NCBI RefSeq assembly: GCF_900142875.1
Contig: NZ_FRCK01000001.1
Location: 1 to 64,000, forward strand
Origin: Paracoccus solventivorans
Lineage (GTDB): Bacteria > Pseudomonadota > Alphaproteobacteria > Rhodobacterales > Rhodobacteraceae
Reading direction: 5' to 3'
DNA: 64,000 nucleotides
Below, in pieces: positions 43,147-53,621 of the stretch (its first letter is position 1; every line of letters begins with the position of its first letter). The position numbers and the translations under genes are program-made. The notes under the pieces were generated by a model. It did not search any database. It was not told the origin of the DNA and was given only the letters and a program-made list of their open reading frames with translations.

Positions 43147-43386
43147 TTACAGAATCTCGACCCGCCAGCTTTCGATGACGGTGTTGGCCAGCAGCTGCTC
43201 GCACATGCGCCCGACCTCGGCCTCGGCCGCTGCCGCGTCGGTGGCGGCCAGGTCCAGCTCGATCACCTTGCCCTGGCGCACGCCCTCGACACCCTGGAAC
43301 CCCAGCGTGCCCAGCGCATGGCGGATCGCCTCGCCCTGCGGGTCCAGGACGCCGTTCTTCAGCATGATCGTCACGCGGGCTTTCAT
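43147..43386 (-). CDS. purS: Phosphoribosylformylglycinamidine synthase subunit PurS
   Basis: The 79-aa protein (MKARVTIMLKNGVLDPQGEAI; GVRQGKVIELDL) is the small PurS subunit of the three-part FGAM synthase with PurL and PurQ. It links the ammonia-producing and synthetase subunits. It lies 23 nt after purC, the usual order in this group. Start 43386 is family-based; the longer open frame is shadow of purC. Confidence 0.9.
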   Translation of the reverse strand: MKARVTIMLKNGVLDPQGEAIRHALGTLGFQGVEGVRQGKVIELDLAATDAAAAEAEVGRMCEQLLANTVIESWRVEIL

Positions 43387-43409
43387 TCGGGGCGCGTCCT
43401 TCTGGTGGT

Positions 43410-44168
43410 TCAGTTGATGAGCGTGGGTTTCACGGGCACGGCGGCGGGCAGCACGCCCAGACGGCGCGCGACCTCGGAATAGGCGTCGGTCAGGTTGCCC
43501 AGGTCGCGGCGGAACACGTCCTTGTCCAGCTTCTGCCCGGTCTTGATGTCCCACAGCCGGCAGCTGTCGGGGCTGATTTCATCGGCAACGACCAGCCGCA
43601 TGAACTCGCCGTCCCAGATCCGGCCGATCTCGATCTTGAAGTCGATCAGCTTGATGCCGACGCCGTAGAACACCCCCGACAGGAAGTCGTTCACCCGCAG
43701 CGCGAGCGACACGATGTCGTCCAGATCCTGCTGGCTGGCCCAGCCAAAGGCGATCACATATTCCTCGGACACCATCGGGTCGCCGAGCTCGTCGTTCTTG
43801 AAGCTGTATTCGACGATGGGCCGGGGCAGCTGGGTGCCCTCTTCCATGCCCAGCCGCTTGGCGATGCTGCCGGCGGCAAAATTGCGCACGATCACTTCCA
43901 GCGGGATGATCTCGACCTGGCGGATCAGCTGCTCGCGCATGTTGATGCGGCGGATGAAATGGGTGGGGACGCCGATATTGCCCAAACCTTGCATGAAATA
44001 TTCCGACAGGCGGTTGTTCAGCACCCCCTTGCCCTCGATCACCGCCTTTTTCTGGGCGTTGAAGGCGGTGGCGTCGTCCTTGAAATACTGGATCAGGGTG
44101 CCCGGCTCGGTGCCTTCGTAAAGGATCTTGGCCTTGCCTTCGTAGATCTTCTTGCGTCTGGGGGCCAT
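43410..44168 (-). CDS. purC: SAICAR synthase
   Basis: The 252-aa enzyme joins aspartate to CAIR in purine synthesis. It has [20 protein letters not shown] (ATP loop), [16 protein letters not shown], and the metal/aspartate region DFKIEIGR ... [16 protein letters not shown]. Full length for the family. The ATG at 44168 has a GAAAGG-type site. It is divergent from the ATPase inhibitor gene. Confidence 0.95.
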   Translation of the reverse strand: MAPRRKKIYEGKAKILYEGTEPGTLIQYFKDDATAFNAQKKAVIEGKGVLNNRLSEYFMQGLGNIGVPTHFIRRINMREQLIRQVEIIPLEVIVRNFAAGSIAKRLGMEEGTQLPRPIVEYSFKNDELGDPMVSEEYVIAFGWASQQDLDDIVSLALRVNDFLSGVFYGVGIKLIDFKIEIGRIWDGEFMRLVVADEISPDSCRLWDIKTGQKLDKDVFRRDLGNLTDAYSEVARRLGVLPAAVPVKPTLIN

Positions 44169-44377
44169 GATCGCGCGCCTTTCCTTGGGCGGGTTCGGAT
44201 TGTCCCCGCACCCATAGCCCCGTTCGGGGCTCAGGGGCAATACGGGCCGGCCGCCTGCGCGAAGATGTGCGGGCGGCTGCAGGCCGCCCCTGCGGCAGAA
44301 CCGCCGGGCGGGAAACGGGGCTTGCGGGGGGTGTCCCCGGCCTGCAATATCGAAAACGACATCAATCGGAGGCTTTG

Positions 44378-44692
44378 ATGAGCACTTTCGACGACCGCGA
44401 GCGCGCCCATGAATCCAAGTTCGCCCTTGACGCCGAGCTGCGGTTCAAGGCCGAGGCCAGGCGCAACCGCTTGCTGGGCGAATGGGCGGCCGGGCTGCTG
44501 GGCAAGACCGGGGACGAGGCGCGGACCTATGCGCTGACCGTGGTTTCGTCCGATTTCGACGAGCCGGGCGAAGAGGACGTGTTCCGCAAGATCAGCGCCG
44601 ATCTGGCCGGCAAGGCCGACGAGGCCACGATCCGCGCCCGGATGGCCGAGTGCCGCGCCGAGGCCCGCCGCCAGATCCTCGAGGAAATCTGA
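44378..44692 (+). CDS. F1Fo-ATPase inhibitor, zeta subunit (DUF1476)
   Basis: The 104-aa protein ([20 protein letters not shown], then [20 protein letters not shown]) matches the zeta subunit described in Paracoccus denitrificans. That subunit binds F1 through its N-terminal helix and blocks ATP hydrolysis. The conserved core [18 protein letters not shown] follows. It is monocistronic, with a GGAGG site, and ends in a strong terminator. The Fo genes lie about 12 kb away in this window. Confidence 0.9.
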   Translation: MSTFDDRERAHESKFALDAELRFKAEARRNRLLGEWAAGLLGKTGDEARTYALTVVSSDFDEPGEEDVFRKISADLAGKADEATIRARMAECRAEARRQILEEI

Positions 44693-44726
44693 GCCCACCC
44701 AAGCCCGGACATCCCGGATCGTTACG

Positions 44727-44753
44727 AAAGCCCCCGTTCCCGGGGGCTTTTTT
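44727..44753 (+). terminator. Rho-independent terminator after zeta
   Basis: AAAGCCCCCG, loop TTCC, CGGGGGCTTT and then TTT form a perfect 10-bp stem with a T-tail, 35 nt past the zeta stop. It is symmetric enough to act on the opposite strand for the MATE gene too. Confidence 0.9.
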
Positions 44754-44771
44754 CGTGTCGCGGCCGGAGGT

Positions 44772-46106
44772 TCAGCCGGGCGCCACAGCGGCGGCAGAGG
44801 GGCCGGCCGCCTGCTCGACCCGGGGATAATACGCACCCATCGCCAGCGCCCGCCCGAGATACAGCACCATCAGCGCCGCCCACAGCCCGTGGTTGCCGAA
44901 GCGCGGCACCAGCAGCAGCACCGCCAGCCCGTAGACCGCCACCGCCGGCAGCATGGCGCGGCGCATCTCGCGCGTCAGCGTGGCGCCGATGAAGATGCCG
45001 TCCAGCATCCAGCTGGCCACGCCCAGCAGCGGCGCCAGCACCAGCCACGGCAGATAGACCGCCGCCGCCGCCCGCACCTCGGCCGAGGTGGTCAGCCAGG
45101 ACACCAGCTGCCCGCCCGCCAGCGCAAAGACGAGGCTCAGCGCGAGCGCCCCGGCCAGCCCCCAGCCCGAGGTCAGCACCGCGGCGCGGCGCACCCGTTC
45201 GGGGCGGCGCGCGCCCACCGCCTGCCCGACCAGCGATTCCGCGGCAAAGGCCAGCCCGTCCAGGCCGAATGCGGTGATCGCCAGGAACTGCAGCAGCACC
45301 TGATTGGCCGCCAGCGCCACGTCGCCCATGCCCGCGCCGACGAACACGAACGCCGTCATCGCCGCCTGCAGCAGCACCGAACGCAGCATGATGTCGCTGT
45401 TGACCCGCAGCATCCGCCCCAGCTGCGCTCGCGCCCAGATCCCGGCGGCCCGCGCGCCCTCACGCAGTGCCGGGGCCGCCAGATACAGCGCCAGCGCCAG
45501 CCCCGACAGCTCGGCCGCCAGCGTGGCGGCGGCGACGCCGCGCACGCCCCAGCCGAAGCCCAGCACGAACAGCAGGTCCAGCCCGATATTGACCAGATTG
45601 ACCAGCATCTGCACCGCCAGCACCGCGCGGGTGCGCTCGGTGGCGATCATCCAGCCGGTCAGCGCATACATGGCGATGGTGGCCGGCGCCCCCCAGATGC
45701 GGATCGCGACATAGGCGCGGGCCAGCGCTTCGACCTCGGCCGAGGCCGGGGCCAGCCGGAAGGCCAGCGCCATCAGCGGCCATTGCAGCACGATCAGCGC
45801 CGCCCCGGCCGCACCCGCGACCGCCAGCGCCCGGATCAGATGCGCACCGCTTTCCGCGCCGTCCCCGGCGCCGTGGCTTTGCGCCACCATCCCCGAGGTG
45901 CCCATGCGCAGGAACCCGAAGATCCAGTAGACCGAGGTCAGGATCACCGCCCCCAACCCCACCGCGCCGATGGGTGCCGCCTGCCCCAGGCGCCCGACAA
46001 CGCCGGTATCGACCGCGCCCAGGATCGGCACGGTGGCATTGGCCAGCACGATCGGCAGCGCGATCGCCAGCACCCGGCGATGGGTCAGCGCATCAGGGGT
46101 AGTCAC
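44772..46106 (-). CDS. MATE family efflux transporter (DinF-like)
   Basis: The 444-aa protein has about 12 membrane helices. The first MATE half begins VLAIALPIVLANATVPILGAV with VDTGVVGRLG, and a second half has ALAANQVLLQFLAITAFGLDG and AAESLVGQAVGARR. MATE pumps export drugs or metabolites in exchange for H+ or Na+. It is followed within 14 nt by the thioesterase genes, which suggests a small operon. Confidence 0.9.
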   Translation of the reverse strand: MTTPDALTHRRVLAIALPIVLANATVPILGAVDTGVVGRLGQAAPIGAVGLGAVILTSVYWIFGFLRMGTSGMVAQSHGAGDGAESGAHLIRALAVAGAAGAALIVLQWPLMALAFRLAPASAEVEALARAYVAIRIWGAPATIAMYALTGWMIATERTRAVLAVQMLVNLVNIGLDLLFVLGFGWGVRGVAAATLAAELSGLALALYLAAPALREGARAAGIWARAQLGRMLRVNSDIMLRSVLLQAAMTAFVFVGAGMGDVALAANQVLLQFLAITAFGLDGLAFAAESLVGQAVGARRPERVRRAAVLTSGWGLAGALALSLVFALAGGQLVSWLTTSAEVRAAAAVYLPWLVLAPLLGVASWMLDGIFIGATLTREMRRAMLPAVAVYGLAVLLLVPRFGNHGLWAALMVLYLGRALAMGAYYPRVEQAAGPSAAAVAPG

Positions 46107-46119
46107 GCCCGCAGCCCGG

Positions 46120-46623
46120 CTAGCCGCGGGGCTGCGGCATCAGGAAATGCCCCGTCGCCTGCGCAAACAGGCGCGAGCGGTTTTCCTGCCACGCCTCGAC
46201 CTGCACGCTGGCATAGCGCCGCCCCAGCCGCACCACCCGGCCGCGGGCATAGGCGTCCCGCGCCAGCCCCGAGCGCAGATAGTCGATGGTGAAATCGATG
46301 GTCTTGGGCAGCCGCGGCATCGGCCCGGCGGCCCTGGCCTCGCCCTTGCCCAGCTCGACCTCGGGGCCGTCGGCGGGCAGCACGCCGCCGCCCTCGTCGC
46401 CCATGGCGGTCCAGACCAGCTCCATCACCGCCGCGGTCTCGAGGAATGCCGCGGTGACGCCGCCGTGCAGCGCCGGCAGCGCCGGGTTGCCGATCAGCCG
46501 GCCGGCAAAGGGCAGCACGGTGGTCAGCTCGTCTCCGCGGCGGTCCAGCTGCACCCCCAGCCAGCCGAAATACGGCACCTTGGCCAGCAGCCCGTCGATC
46601 ACCGATTCGCGCGTCAGCCCCAT
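46120..46623 (-). CDS. PaaI-type hotdog thioesterase
   Basis: The 167-aa protein has the hotdog-fold motif NPALPALHGGVTAAFLETAAV, where HGG and the following acidic residue form the active site. The C-terminal strand TIDFTIDYLRSGLARDAYARG follows. It hydrolyses acyl- or aryl-CoA esters. It is encoded right after a second, related thioesterase (2-nt gap). Confidence 0.85.
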   Translation of the reverse strand: MGLTRESVIDGLLAKVPYFGWLGVQLDRRGDELTTVLPFAGRLIGNPALPALHGGVTAAFLETAAVMELVWTAMGDEGGGVLPADGPEVELGKGEARAAGPMPRLPKTIDFTIDYLRSGLARDAYARGRVVRLGRRYASVQVEAWQENRSRLFAQATGHFLMPQPRG

Positions 46624-46624
46624 G

Positions 46625-47062
46625 TCACACCCCCACCGTGAACGTGCCCGTCGCCGTGGCGACCGGCGTGTCGCCGTCGTCGCGCGCCACCGCCCGCACG
46701 AAGGCGACCGAGCGGGTGACGTGGAAACATTCCGCCCGCGCCCGCACCCGCTGCCCCGGCGCGGCCGAGCGCAGATAGTCGATCCGCAGGTCGATGGTCG
46801 CGGTCACCGGCGGGCGCGAAGGGTGGCACAGCACCGACAGCCCGCAGCTCATGTCCATCAGCGCCGAAATCACGCCGCCATGCAGCACCCCGGTGCGCGG
46901 ATCGCCGACGAACTCGGGCGCCCAGGGCATCGCCACCTCGACGCAGCCGGGGGTGGCCTCGACCACCTCCATCCCCAGCGCTTCGGCATGGGGCACCACC
47001 TCCATGAAGCGGCGGACGATCGTTTCCGCGTCTTGCGCATCGGTGCCGGACTGCATTTCCAT
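46625..47062 (-). CDS. PaaI-type hotdog thioesterase
   Basis: The 145-aa protein carries DPRTGVLHGGVISALMDMSCG and ATIDLRIDYLRSAAPGQRV, the same fold as its neighbour. The pair probably arose by duplication. The start at 47062 (ATGGAAATG, AGGAAC site) is chosen because the very long open frame upstream runs antisense to the acyl-CoA dehydrogenase gene. It is divergent from merR. Confidence 0.85.
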   Translation of the reverse strand: MEMQSGTDAQDAETIVRRFMEVVPHAEALGMEVVEATPGCVEVAMPWAPEFVGDPRTGVLHGGVISALMDMSCGLSVLCHPSRPPVTATIDLRIDYLRSAAPGQRVRARAECFHVTRSVAFVRAVARDDGDTPVATATGTFTVGV

Positions 47063-47209
47063 CGCGGTTCCTGTCCCTGATCCTTCGCCTTCCTGCCCCG
47101 TGAGTGCCCCGGGCCGGCGCGCATCGCAACCCTGCCCTCGCGGCACGCGCCCCGGTTGAGATCGCGGCGGGGCTGCGCTAGGGTTTCCCAAGTGGCCGGG
47201 ACAGGCAGG

Positions 47210-47659
47210 ATGCGAGACGAAAGCTACATCAGTTTCAAACAGATGTGCGAGCAATTCGGGGTCACCCCCCGGACCTTGCGCTATTACGAATACATCGAGC
47301 TGCTGAGCCCCCTGCGCGAGGGCCGCGCCCGCTGGTACAGCCCGCGCGAGGTCGCGCGGATGAAGCTGATCATGCGCGGCCGCCGCTTCGGCTTCAGCCT
47401 CGAGGAAATCCGCCAGTGGCTGCTGATGTACCAGCAGAACGGCACCCGCGCCCAATACGAGGTCTGGATCGAGTTCGCGACCAAGCAGCTGGACGTTCTG
47501 GCCGCCCAGCGCGACGACATCGACGCCGCCATCGCCGACTTGCGCAAGCTGCGCGACGAAACCGTGGCGCTGGTGGCCAAGCTGCCGCCCGGCAGCAACG
47601 GCGCGGACCCCGCCCCCGACAGCGCCCCCGGCGACGGCCGGGACGGCACGGGGAACTGA
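47210..47659 (+). CDS. MerR family transcriptional regulator
   Basis: The 149-aa protein has the winged helix YISFKQMCEQFGVTPRTLRYYEYIELL and a second part RWYSPREVARMKLIMRGRRFGFSLEEI, followed by a dimerisation helix. No Cys cluster for metals is visible, so it probably senses a metabolite. It sits 240 nt upstream of the acyl-CoA dehydrogenase, thiolase and FadJ genes and is the likely regulator of beta-oxidation here. Confidence 0.85.
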   Translation: MRDESYISFKQMCEQFGVTPRTLRYYEYIELLSPLREGRARWYSPREVARMKLIMRGRRFGFSLEEIRQWLLMYQQNGTRAQYEVWIEFATKQLDVLAAQRDDIDAAIADLRKLRDETVALVAKLPPGSNGADPAPDSAPGDGRDGTGN

Positions 47660-47899
47660 CCCAGCGGCATCCCCGGCGATGACGCAGCGTCCCTGCTGGC
47701 GGAACGCCGGCGGGGCTGTATCCATTGGTGGACAGCGGCCGGAAACCACCTGCGCCGCCAGGCCGGACAAGGACTTGGCCCCGACCGCCCGCCGCGGCGG
47801 GACCGGCACCGGCAGGGCGGCCGCGGGGGGCACGGCGCCGCGACGACCCGCTGGGTCCGGCGCGCCCGGCCAGCCACCGACGAATGCCGAGGAGGATCC

Positions 47900-49675
47900 A
47901 TGACCGCCTATACCGCCCCGATCCGAGACATGCAGTTCCTGCTGCACGACCTGCTGCGGATTTCCGACTCCGGCCTGCCCGGCCGCGACGAGCTGGACAC
48001 ATCCTTCACCCAGGCGGTGCTGGACGCCGCCGGCCAGCTTGCCTCGGAAGTGCTGGAACCGCTGAACGCCAGCGGCGACCGCGAGGGCTGCGTGCTGGAA
48101 AACGGCACCGTTCGCACCCCCGCCGGCTTCGACCGCGCCTTTGACGCGATGCGCGAGGGCGGCTGGACCGGGCTCGACTGCGACCCGGACTATGGCGGCC
48201 AGGGGATGCCCTATGTGCTGAACGTGGCGGCGGGAGAGATGTTCGTCAGCGCCAACATGGCCTTCAACATGTATCAGGGCCTGACCCACGGCGCCTATTC
48301 CGCGATCCACGCCCATGGCACCGACGCGCAAAAGGCGATGTATCTGCCGAAGCTGGTCAGCTGCGAATGGACCGGCACCATGAACCTGACGGAACCGCAT
48401 TGCGGCACCGACCTGGGCCTGCTGCGCACCAAGGCCGAGCCGCAGGACGACGGCAGCTATCTGATCACCGGGCAGAAGATCTTCATCTCGGCCGGCGACC
48501 ACGATCTGGCGGACAACGTCATCCACTTGGTGCTGGCCAAGGCCCCCGGCGGCGGCGAGGGGACCAAGGGTATCAGCCTGTTCATCGTGCCCAAATTCCT
48601 GGTGAACGAAGACGGCAGCCTCGGCGCGCGCAACGCGGTCAGCGTCGGCAAGCTGGAAGAAAAGATGGGCATCCACGGCAACGCCACCTGCGTGATGGAC
48701 TACGACGGCGCGCGCGGCTGGCTGCTGGGCGACCTGCACAAGGGCATGCGCGCCATGTTCACCATGATGAACGAGGCGCGGCTGGGCGTCGGGCTGCAAG
48801 GCTATGCCGTGGCCGAGGGCGCCTATCAGAACGCCGTCGCCTATGCCCGCGAACGGCTGCAGGGCCGCGCGGTGACCGGGGCGGAAAACCCCGCTGGTCC
48901 GGCTGACCCGATCATCGTCCACCCCGACATCCGCAGGGCGCTGATGGACCAGAAATCCTTCCTGGAAGGGGCGCGGGCGCTGACCTTCTGGGGCGCCGAC
49001 CTGATCGACCGCGGCCATCAGGGCGACGCGGCGGCCGAGGGGCTGGTGTCGCTGCTGACCCCGGTCATCAAGGGCTTCCTGACCGACAAGGGCTTCGACA
49101 GCGCGGTGCAGGCGCAGCAGGTGTTCGGCGGCCACGGCTATATCGAGGAAACCGGCATGTCGCAGTTCGTCCGCGACGCCCGCATCCCGATGATCTACGA
49201 AGGCGCGAACGGCATCCAGGCACTGGACCTGGTGGGCCGCAAGCTGGCGCAGGACGGCGGCAAGCACGTCATGGCGTTTTTCGAGATGGTCAAGGGCTTC
49301 ATCCGCGACAACGAAGGCAACGAGGCGCTGAAGGCCGATTTCCTCGAGCCGCTCAAGGCCGCGTCCAAGGACCTGCAGGCGGCGGCGATGTTCTTCATGG
49401 AACGGGGGATGAAGAACCCCAACGACGCGCTGGCCGGCTCCTACGACTTCATGCATCTGTTTGGCCATGTCGCGCTGGGGCTGATATGGGGCCGCATGGC
49501 GGTGGCCGCGCAGGCGGCGCTGGACGCGGGCGCCGAGGACCGCGGCTTCTACGAAACCAAGCTGGCGACCGGGCGCTATTACATGGCACGGCAGCTGCCG
49601 ATCACCGCGACGCATCTGGCCCGCATCCGCTCGGGCGCCGCGCCGGTGATGGCGCTTGCGGCCGAGCAGTTCTGA
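47900..49675 (+). CDS. Acyl-CoA dehydrogenase
   Basis: The 591-aa enzyme has the FAD-binding stretch [20 protein letters not shown], the mid-domain ([20 protein letters not shown]), and the C-terminal helices [22 protein letters not shown], with [13 protein letters not shown] following the catalytic region. It has the extra C-terminal segment of long-form bacterial FadE-like enzymes. It catalyses the first step of fatty-acid beta-oxidation. A GAGGAGG site precedes the start. Confidence 0.9.
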   Translation: MTAYTAPIRDMQFLLHDLLRISDSGLPGRDELDTSFTQAVLDAAGQLASEVLEPLNASGDREGCVLENGTVRTPAGFDRAFDAMREGGWTGLDCDPDYGGQGMPYVLNVAAGEMFVSANMAFNMYQGLTHGAYSAIHAHGTDAQKAMYLPKLVSCEWTGTMNLTEPHCGTDLGLLRTKAEPQDDGSYLITGQKIFISAGDHDLADNVIHLVLAKAPGGGEGTKGISLFIVPKFLVNEDGSLGARNAVSVGKLEEKMGIHGNATCVMDYDGARGWLLGDLHKGMRAMFTMMNEARLGVGLQGYAVAEGAYQNAVAYARERLQGRAVTGAENPAGPADPIIVHPDIRRALMDQKSFLEGARALTFWGADLIDRGHQGDAAAEGLVSLLTPVIKGFLTDKGFDSAVQAQQVFGGHGYIEETGMSQFVRDARIPMIYEGANGIQALDLVGRKLAQDGGKHVMAFFEMVKGFIRDNEGNEALKADFLEPLKAASKDLQAAAMFFMERGMKNPNDALAGSYDFMHLFGHVALGLIWGRMAVAAQAALDAGAEDRGFYETKLATGRYYMARQLPITATHLARIRSGAAPVMALAAEQF

Positions 49676-49701
49676 GATGGCCAGCCTTCCCGCCGGCGGC
49701 A

Positions 49702-49740
49702 CCGCCGGAGCCTCCGGCGGGGATATTTGGTTGATGAGGA
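49702..49740. repeat. Intergenic palindromic repeat, copy 3 (reverse)
   Basis: CCGCCGGAG-CC-CTCCGGCGG forms a hairpin followed by GGATATTTGG and TTGATGAGGA, the reverse-oriented form of the repeat. It lies just after the acyl-CoA dehydrogenase stop. The hairpin with a short T-run could weakly terminate its transcript. Confidence 0.65.
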
Positions 49741-49885
49741 TGGACGCGGCCCCGACCCGCGCCGGGCCATCGGCATCAATGGCGCGGGCCGGAGCTTCCT
49801 TCTCCATCAGCGGTCATCGGCGTCCCCGCCTGTACCGCCCGGCCAGAGTGGCGCAGAATGGTTGAAAATCGGTTAACCCGCCCCC

Positions 49886-49951
49886 TCTTCATCATGAAAA
49901 TATCCCGCGGGGGTCCGGGGGCGCGAAGCCCCCGGTTCGCCTGCACCATGC
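49886..49951. repeat. Intergenic palindromic repeat, copy 4
   Basis: TCTTCATCATGAAAATATCCCG is followed by a GGGGGTCCGGGGG-GCGCGAA-GCCCCCGG hairpin, just before the thiolase. It is the most complete forward copy. Confidence 0.7.
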
Positions 49952-49979
49952 CCCGCATTGTTACCGCATCGGAGGACCC

Positions 49980-51191
<1,212 letters not shown>

Positions 51192-51193
51192 AG

Positions 51194-53377
51194 ATGACCG
51201 ACTTCACCATGGAAAAGGACGCCGAGGGCGTCGCGACCATCACCTGGGACGTGCCGGGCAAGTCGATGAACGTGCTGTCGATGGACGGCGCCGCCGAGCT
51301 TGACGCGTTGATCGACGATGCGCTGGCCGATGATGCGGTCAAGGGCATCGTCATTACCTCGGGCAAGCCGGATTTCGCCGCCGGGATGGACCTCAACGTG
51401 CTGGCCGGCATGAAACAGGGCGGCGCGCAGGCGGTGTTCGACGGGGTGATGAGCCTGCACCACCTGCTGCGCAAGATCGAGCGCGCGGGCATGGACCCGA
51501 AGACGCTGAAGGGCGGCAAGCCCATCGCCGCCGCCCTGCCCGGCACCGCGCTGGGGATCGGGCTGGAGCTGCCGCTGGCCTGCCACCGCATCTTTGCCGC
51601 CGACAACCCCAAGGCGAAGATCGGCCTGCCCGAGATCATGGTCGGCATCTTCCCCGGCGCCGGCGGCACCACGCGGCTGTCGCGCAAGCTGGGCGCGATG
51701 GCAGCGGCGCCCTTGCTGCTGGAAGGCAAGCTGAACGACCCGGCCAGGGCCAAGGCCGCGGGCGCCATCGACGAGGTGGTGGCCGATCCGGTGGCGGCGG
51801 CGCGGGACTGGGTGCTGGCGGCCCAAGACGCCGATCTGGTCAAGCCGTGGGACGCCAAGGGCTACAAGATGCCCGGCGGCGATCCGTGGCACCCGGCCGG
51901 CTTCATGACCTTCCTGGGCGCCAACGCCATGGTCATGGGCAAGACCATGGGGGTCTATCCCGCCGCCCGCGCGCTGCTGTCGGCGGTCTACGAGGGCGCA
52001 CAGGTCGATTTCGACACCGCCCTGCGCATCGAGGCGCGCTGGTTCACCCAGGTGCTGATGAACCCCTCGGCCGGGAACATGATCCGCAGCCTGTTCATCA
52101 GCAAGGAGGCGCTGGAAAAAGGCGCAAACCGCCCCGATGTCCCCGACCAGCGGGTGCGCAAGCTGGGCGTGCTGGGCGCCGGCATGATGGGCGCGGGCAT
52201 CGCCCATGTCGCGGCCAATGCCGGGATCGAGGTGGTGCTGATCGATTCCACGCAAGAGGCCGCGGATCGCGGCAAGGCGCATTCCGCGGGCATCCTCGAC
52301 AAGGGCATCAGCCGCAAGAAGCTGACCGAGGAGAAAAAGGCCCAGGTCCTGTCGCGCATCACCGCCACCACCGATTACGCCGCGCTGAACGGCTGCGACC
52401 TGATCGTCGAGGCGGTGTTCGAGGACCCGAAGGTCAAGGCCGAGGTCACCGCGAAAGCCGAGGCGGTGATCCCCGCGGATGCGATCTTCGCCACCAACAC
52501 CTCGACCCTGCCGATCAGCGAGCTGGCGAAAGCCTCGGCGCGGCCGGATCAGTTCATCGGCATCCATTTCTTCAGCCCGGTGGACAAGATGGCGCTGGTG
52601 GAGATCATCCGCGGGCGCGAGACCGGCGAGCGCGCGGTGGCCAAGGCGCTGGATTTCGTGCGCCAGATCCGCAAGACCCCGATCGTGGTGAACGACGCGC
52701 GGTTCTTCTACGCGAACCGCTGCATCATCCCCTATATCAACGAAGGCATCCGCATGGTCGGCGAAGGGGTGAACCCGGTGCTGATCGAGAATGCCGCCCG
52801 GCTGATGGGGATGCCGCTGGGACCGCTGCAGCTGGTCGACGAGACCTCGATCGAGCTGGGCGCCCGCATCGCCCGCGCCACCCGCGAAGCGATGGGCGAC
52901 GCCTATCCCGACGAGGCGGTGGACGCGGTGATCTTTGCGATGGAAAAGGCCGGCCGGCTGGGGCGCAAGGCCAAGGCGGGGTTCTATGCCTATGACGACG
53001 CCGGCAAGCGACAGGGGCTGTGGGAGGGGCTTGCCGCCGACTATCCCCGCGCCGCAGACCAGCCGGAACTGACCGAGGTGCAGCACCGGCTGATGTTCGC
53101 CCAGGCGCTGGAGGCCGTGCGGGCGCTGGAACAGGGCGTGCTGACCGACATCCGCGAAGGCGACGTGGGCGCTATCCTCGGCTGGGGCTTCGCACCCTGG
53201 ACCGGGGGGCCGTTCGGCTGGCTGGACATGCTGGGCGCCGAACGCGCGGTCGAGATCGCGGAAGCGCTGGCCGCACACCACGGCGACCGCTTCGCCCCGC
53301 CCGCGCTGCTGCGCGACATGGCCGCCAGGGGCGACAGCTTCTACGGCCGCTTCGGGACGCAGGCGGCGGCGGCGTGA
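51194..53377 (+). CDS. fadJ: 3-hydroxyacyl-CoA dehydrogenase / enoyl-CoA hydratase (FadJ/FadB type)
   Basis: The 727-aa fusion has an N-terminal crotonase domain (IVITSGKPDFAAGMDLNVLA; IMVGIFPGAGGTTRLSRKLG, with catalytic Glu in the first helix region). A hydroxyacyl-CoA dehydrogenase domain follows with the NAD loop VLGAGMMGAGIAHVAANAG and the catalytic His in FIGIHFFSPVDKMALVEII. It hydrates and oxidises acyl-CoA before thiolysis by FadA. Full family length. Confidence 0.9.
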   Translation: MTDFTMEKDAEGVATITWDVPGKSMNVLSMDGAAELDALIDDALADDAVKGIVITSGKPDFAAGMDLNVLAGMKQGGAQAVFDGVMSLHHLLRKIERAGMDPKTLKGGKPIAAALPGTALGIGLELPLACHRIFAADNPKAKIGLPEIMVGIFPGAGGTTRLSRKLGAMAAAPLLLEGKLNDPARAKAAGAIDEVVADPVAAARDWVLAAQDADLVKPWDAKGYKMPGGDPWHPAGFMTFLGANAMVMGKTMGVYPAARALLSAVYEGAQVDFDTALRIEARWFTQVLMNPSAGNMIRSLFISKEALEKGANRPDVPDQRVRKLGVLGAGMMGAGIAHVAANAGIEVVLIDSTQEAADRGKAHSAGILDKGISRKKLTEEKKAQVLSRITATTDYAALNGCDLIVEAVFEDPKVKAEVTAKAEAVIPADAIFATNTSTLPISELAKASARPDQFIGIHFFSPVDKMALVEIIRGRETGERAVAKALDFVRQIRKTPIVVNDARFFYANRCIIPYINEGIRMVGEGVNPVLIENAARLMGMPLGPLQLVDETSIELGARIARATREAMGDAYPDEAVDAVIFAMEKAGRLGRKAKAGFYAYDDAGKRQGLWEGLAADYPRAADQPELTEVQHRLMFAQALEAVRALEQGVLTDIREGDVGAILGWGFAPWTGGPFGWLDMLGAERAVEIAEALAAHHGDRFAPPALLRDMAARGDSFYGRFGTQAAAA

Positions 53378-53445
53378 ACCCGGGAGGCCGGGTCGTCGCG
53401 GCCCGGCCCCTGTCATCATACCCGGTCTGGTCCGGCACCGCCCGA

Positions 53446-53580
53446 GCGGGGGCCAGCCCCCGCACCCCCGGGATATTTGCATGATGAAGAAGGAGCGGGC
53501 GACGGATTTCCGTTCGATTCCGGGAGAGTGCGACCCTGTCCATCTTCATCATGCAAATATCCCCGCCGGAGGCTCCGGCA
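53446..53580. repeat. Intergenic palindromic repeats, copies 5 and 6
   Basis: A reverse copy (GGGATATTTGCATGATGAAGA, 53470-53490) and a forward copy (CATCTTCATCATGCAAATAT, 53541-53560, followed by CCCCGCCGGAGGCTCCGGC) face each other between convergent fadJ and the kinase gene. Together they could form a large inverted structure. Nothing else is seen in 53378-53621. Confidence 0.7.
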
Positions 53581-53621
53581 GAGCGGTCAGGCGCTGCCCC
53601 CCGATTTTCAGCGGGCAGTAG

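Noticed and set aside
46625..49807. A 1,060-codon open frame on the minus strand
   Set aside because: Only its last 145 codons are a real gene (the thioesterase at 46625-47062). The rest is antisense to the acyl-CoA dehydrogenase and MerR genes and has the Arg/His/Gln-rich look of GC shadow.
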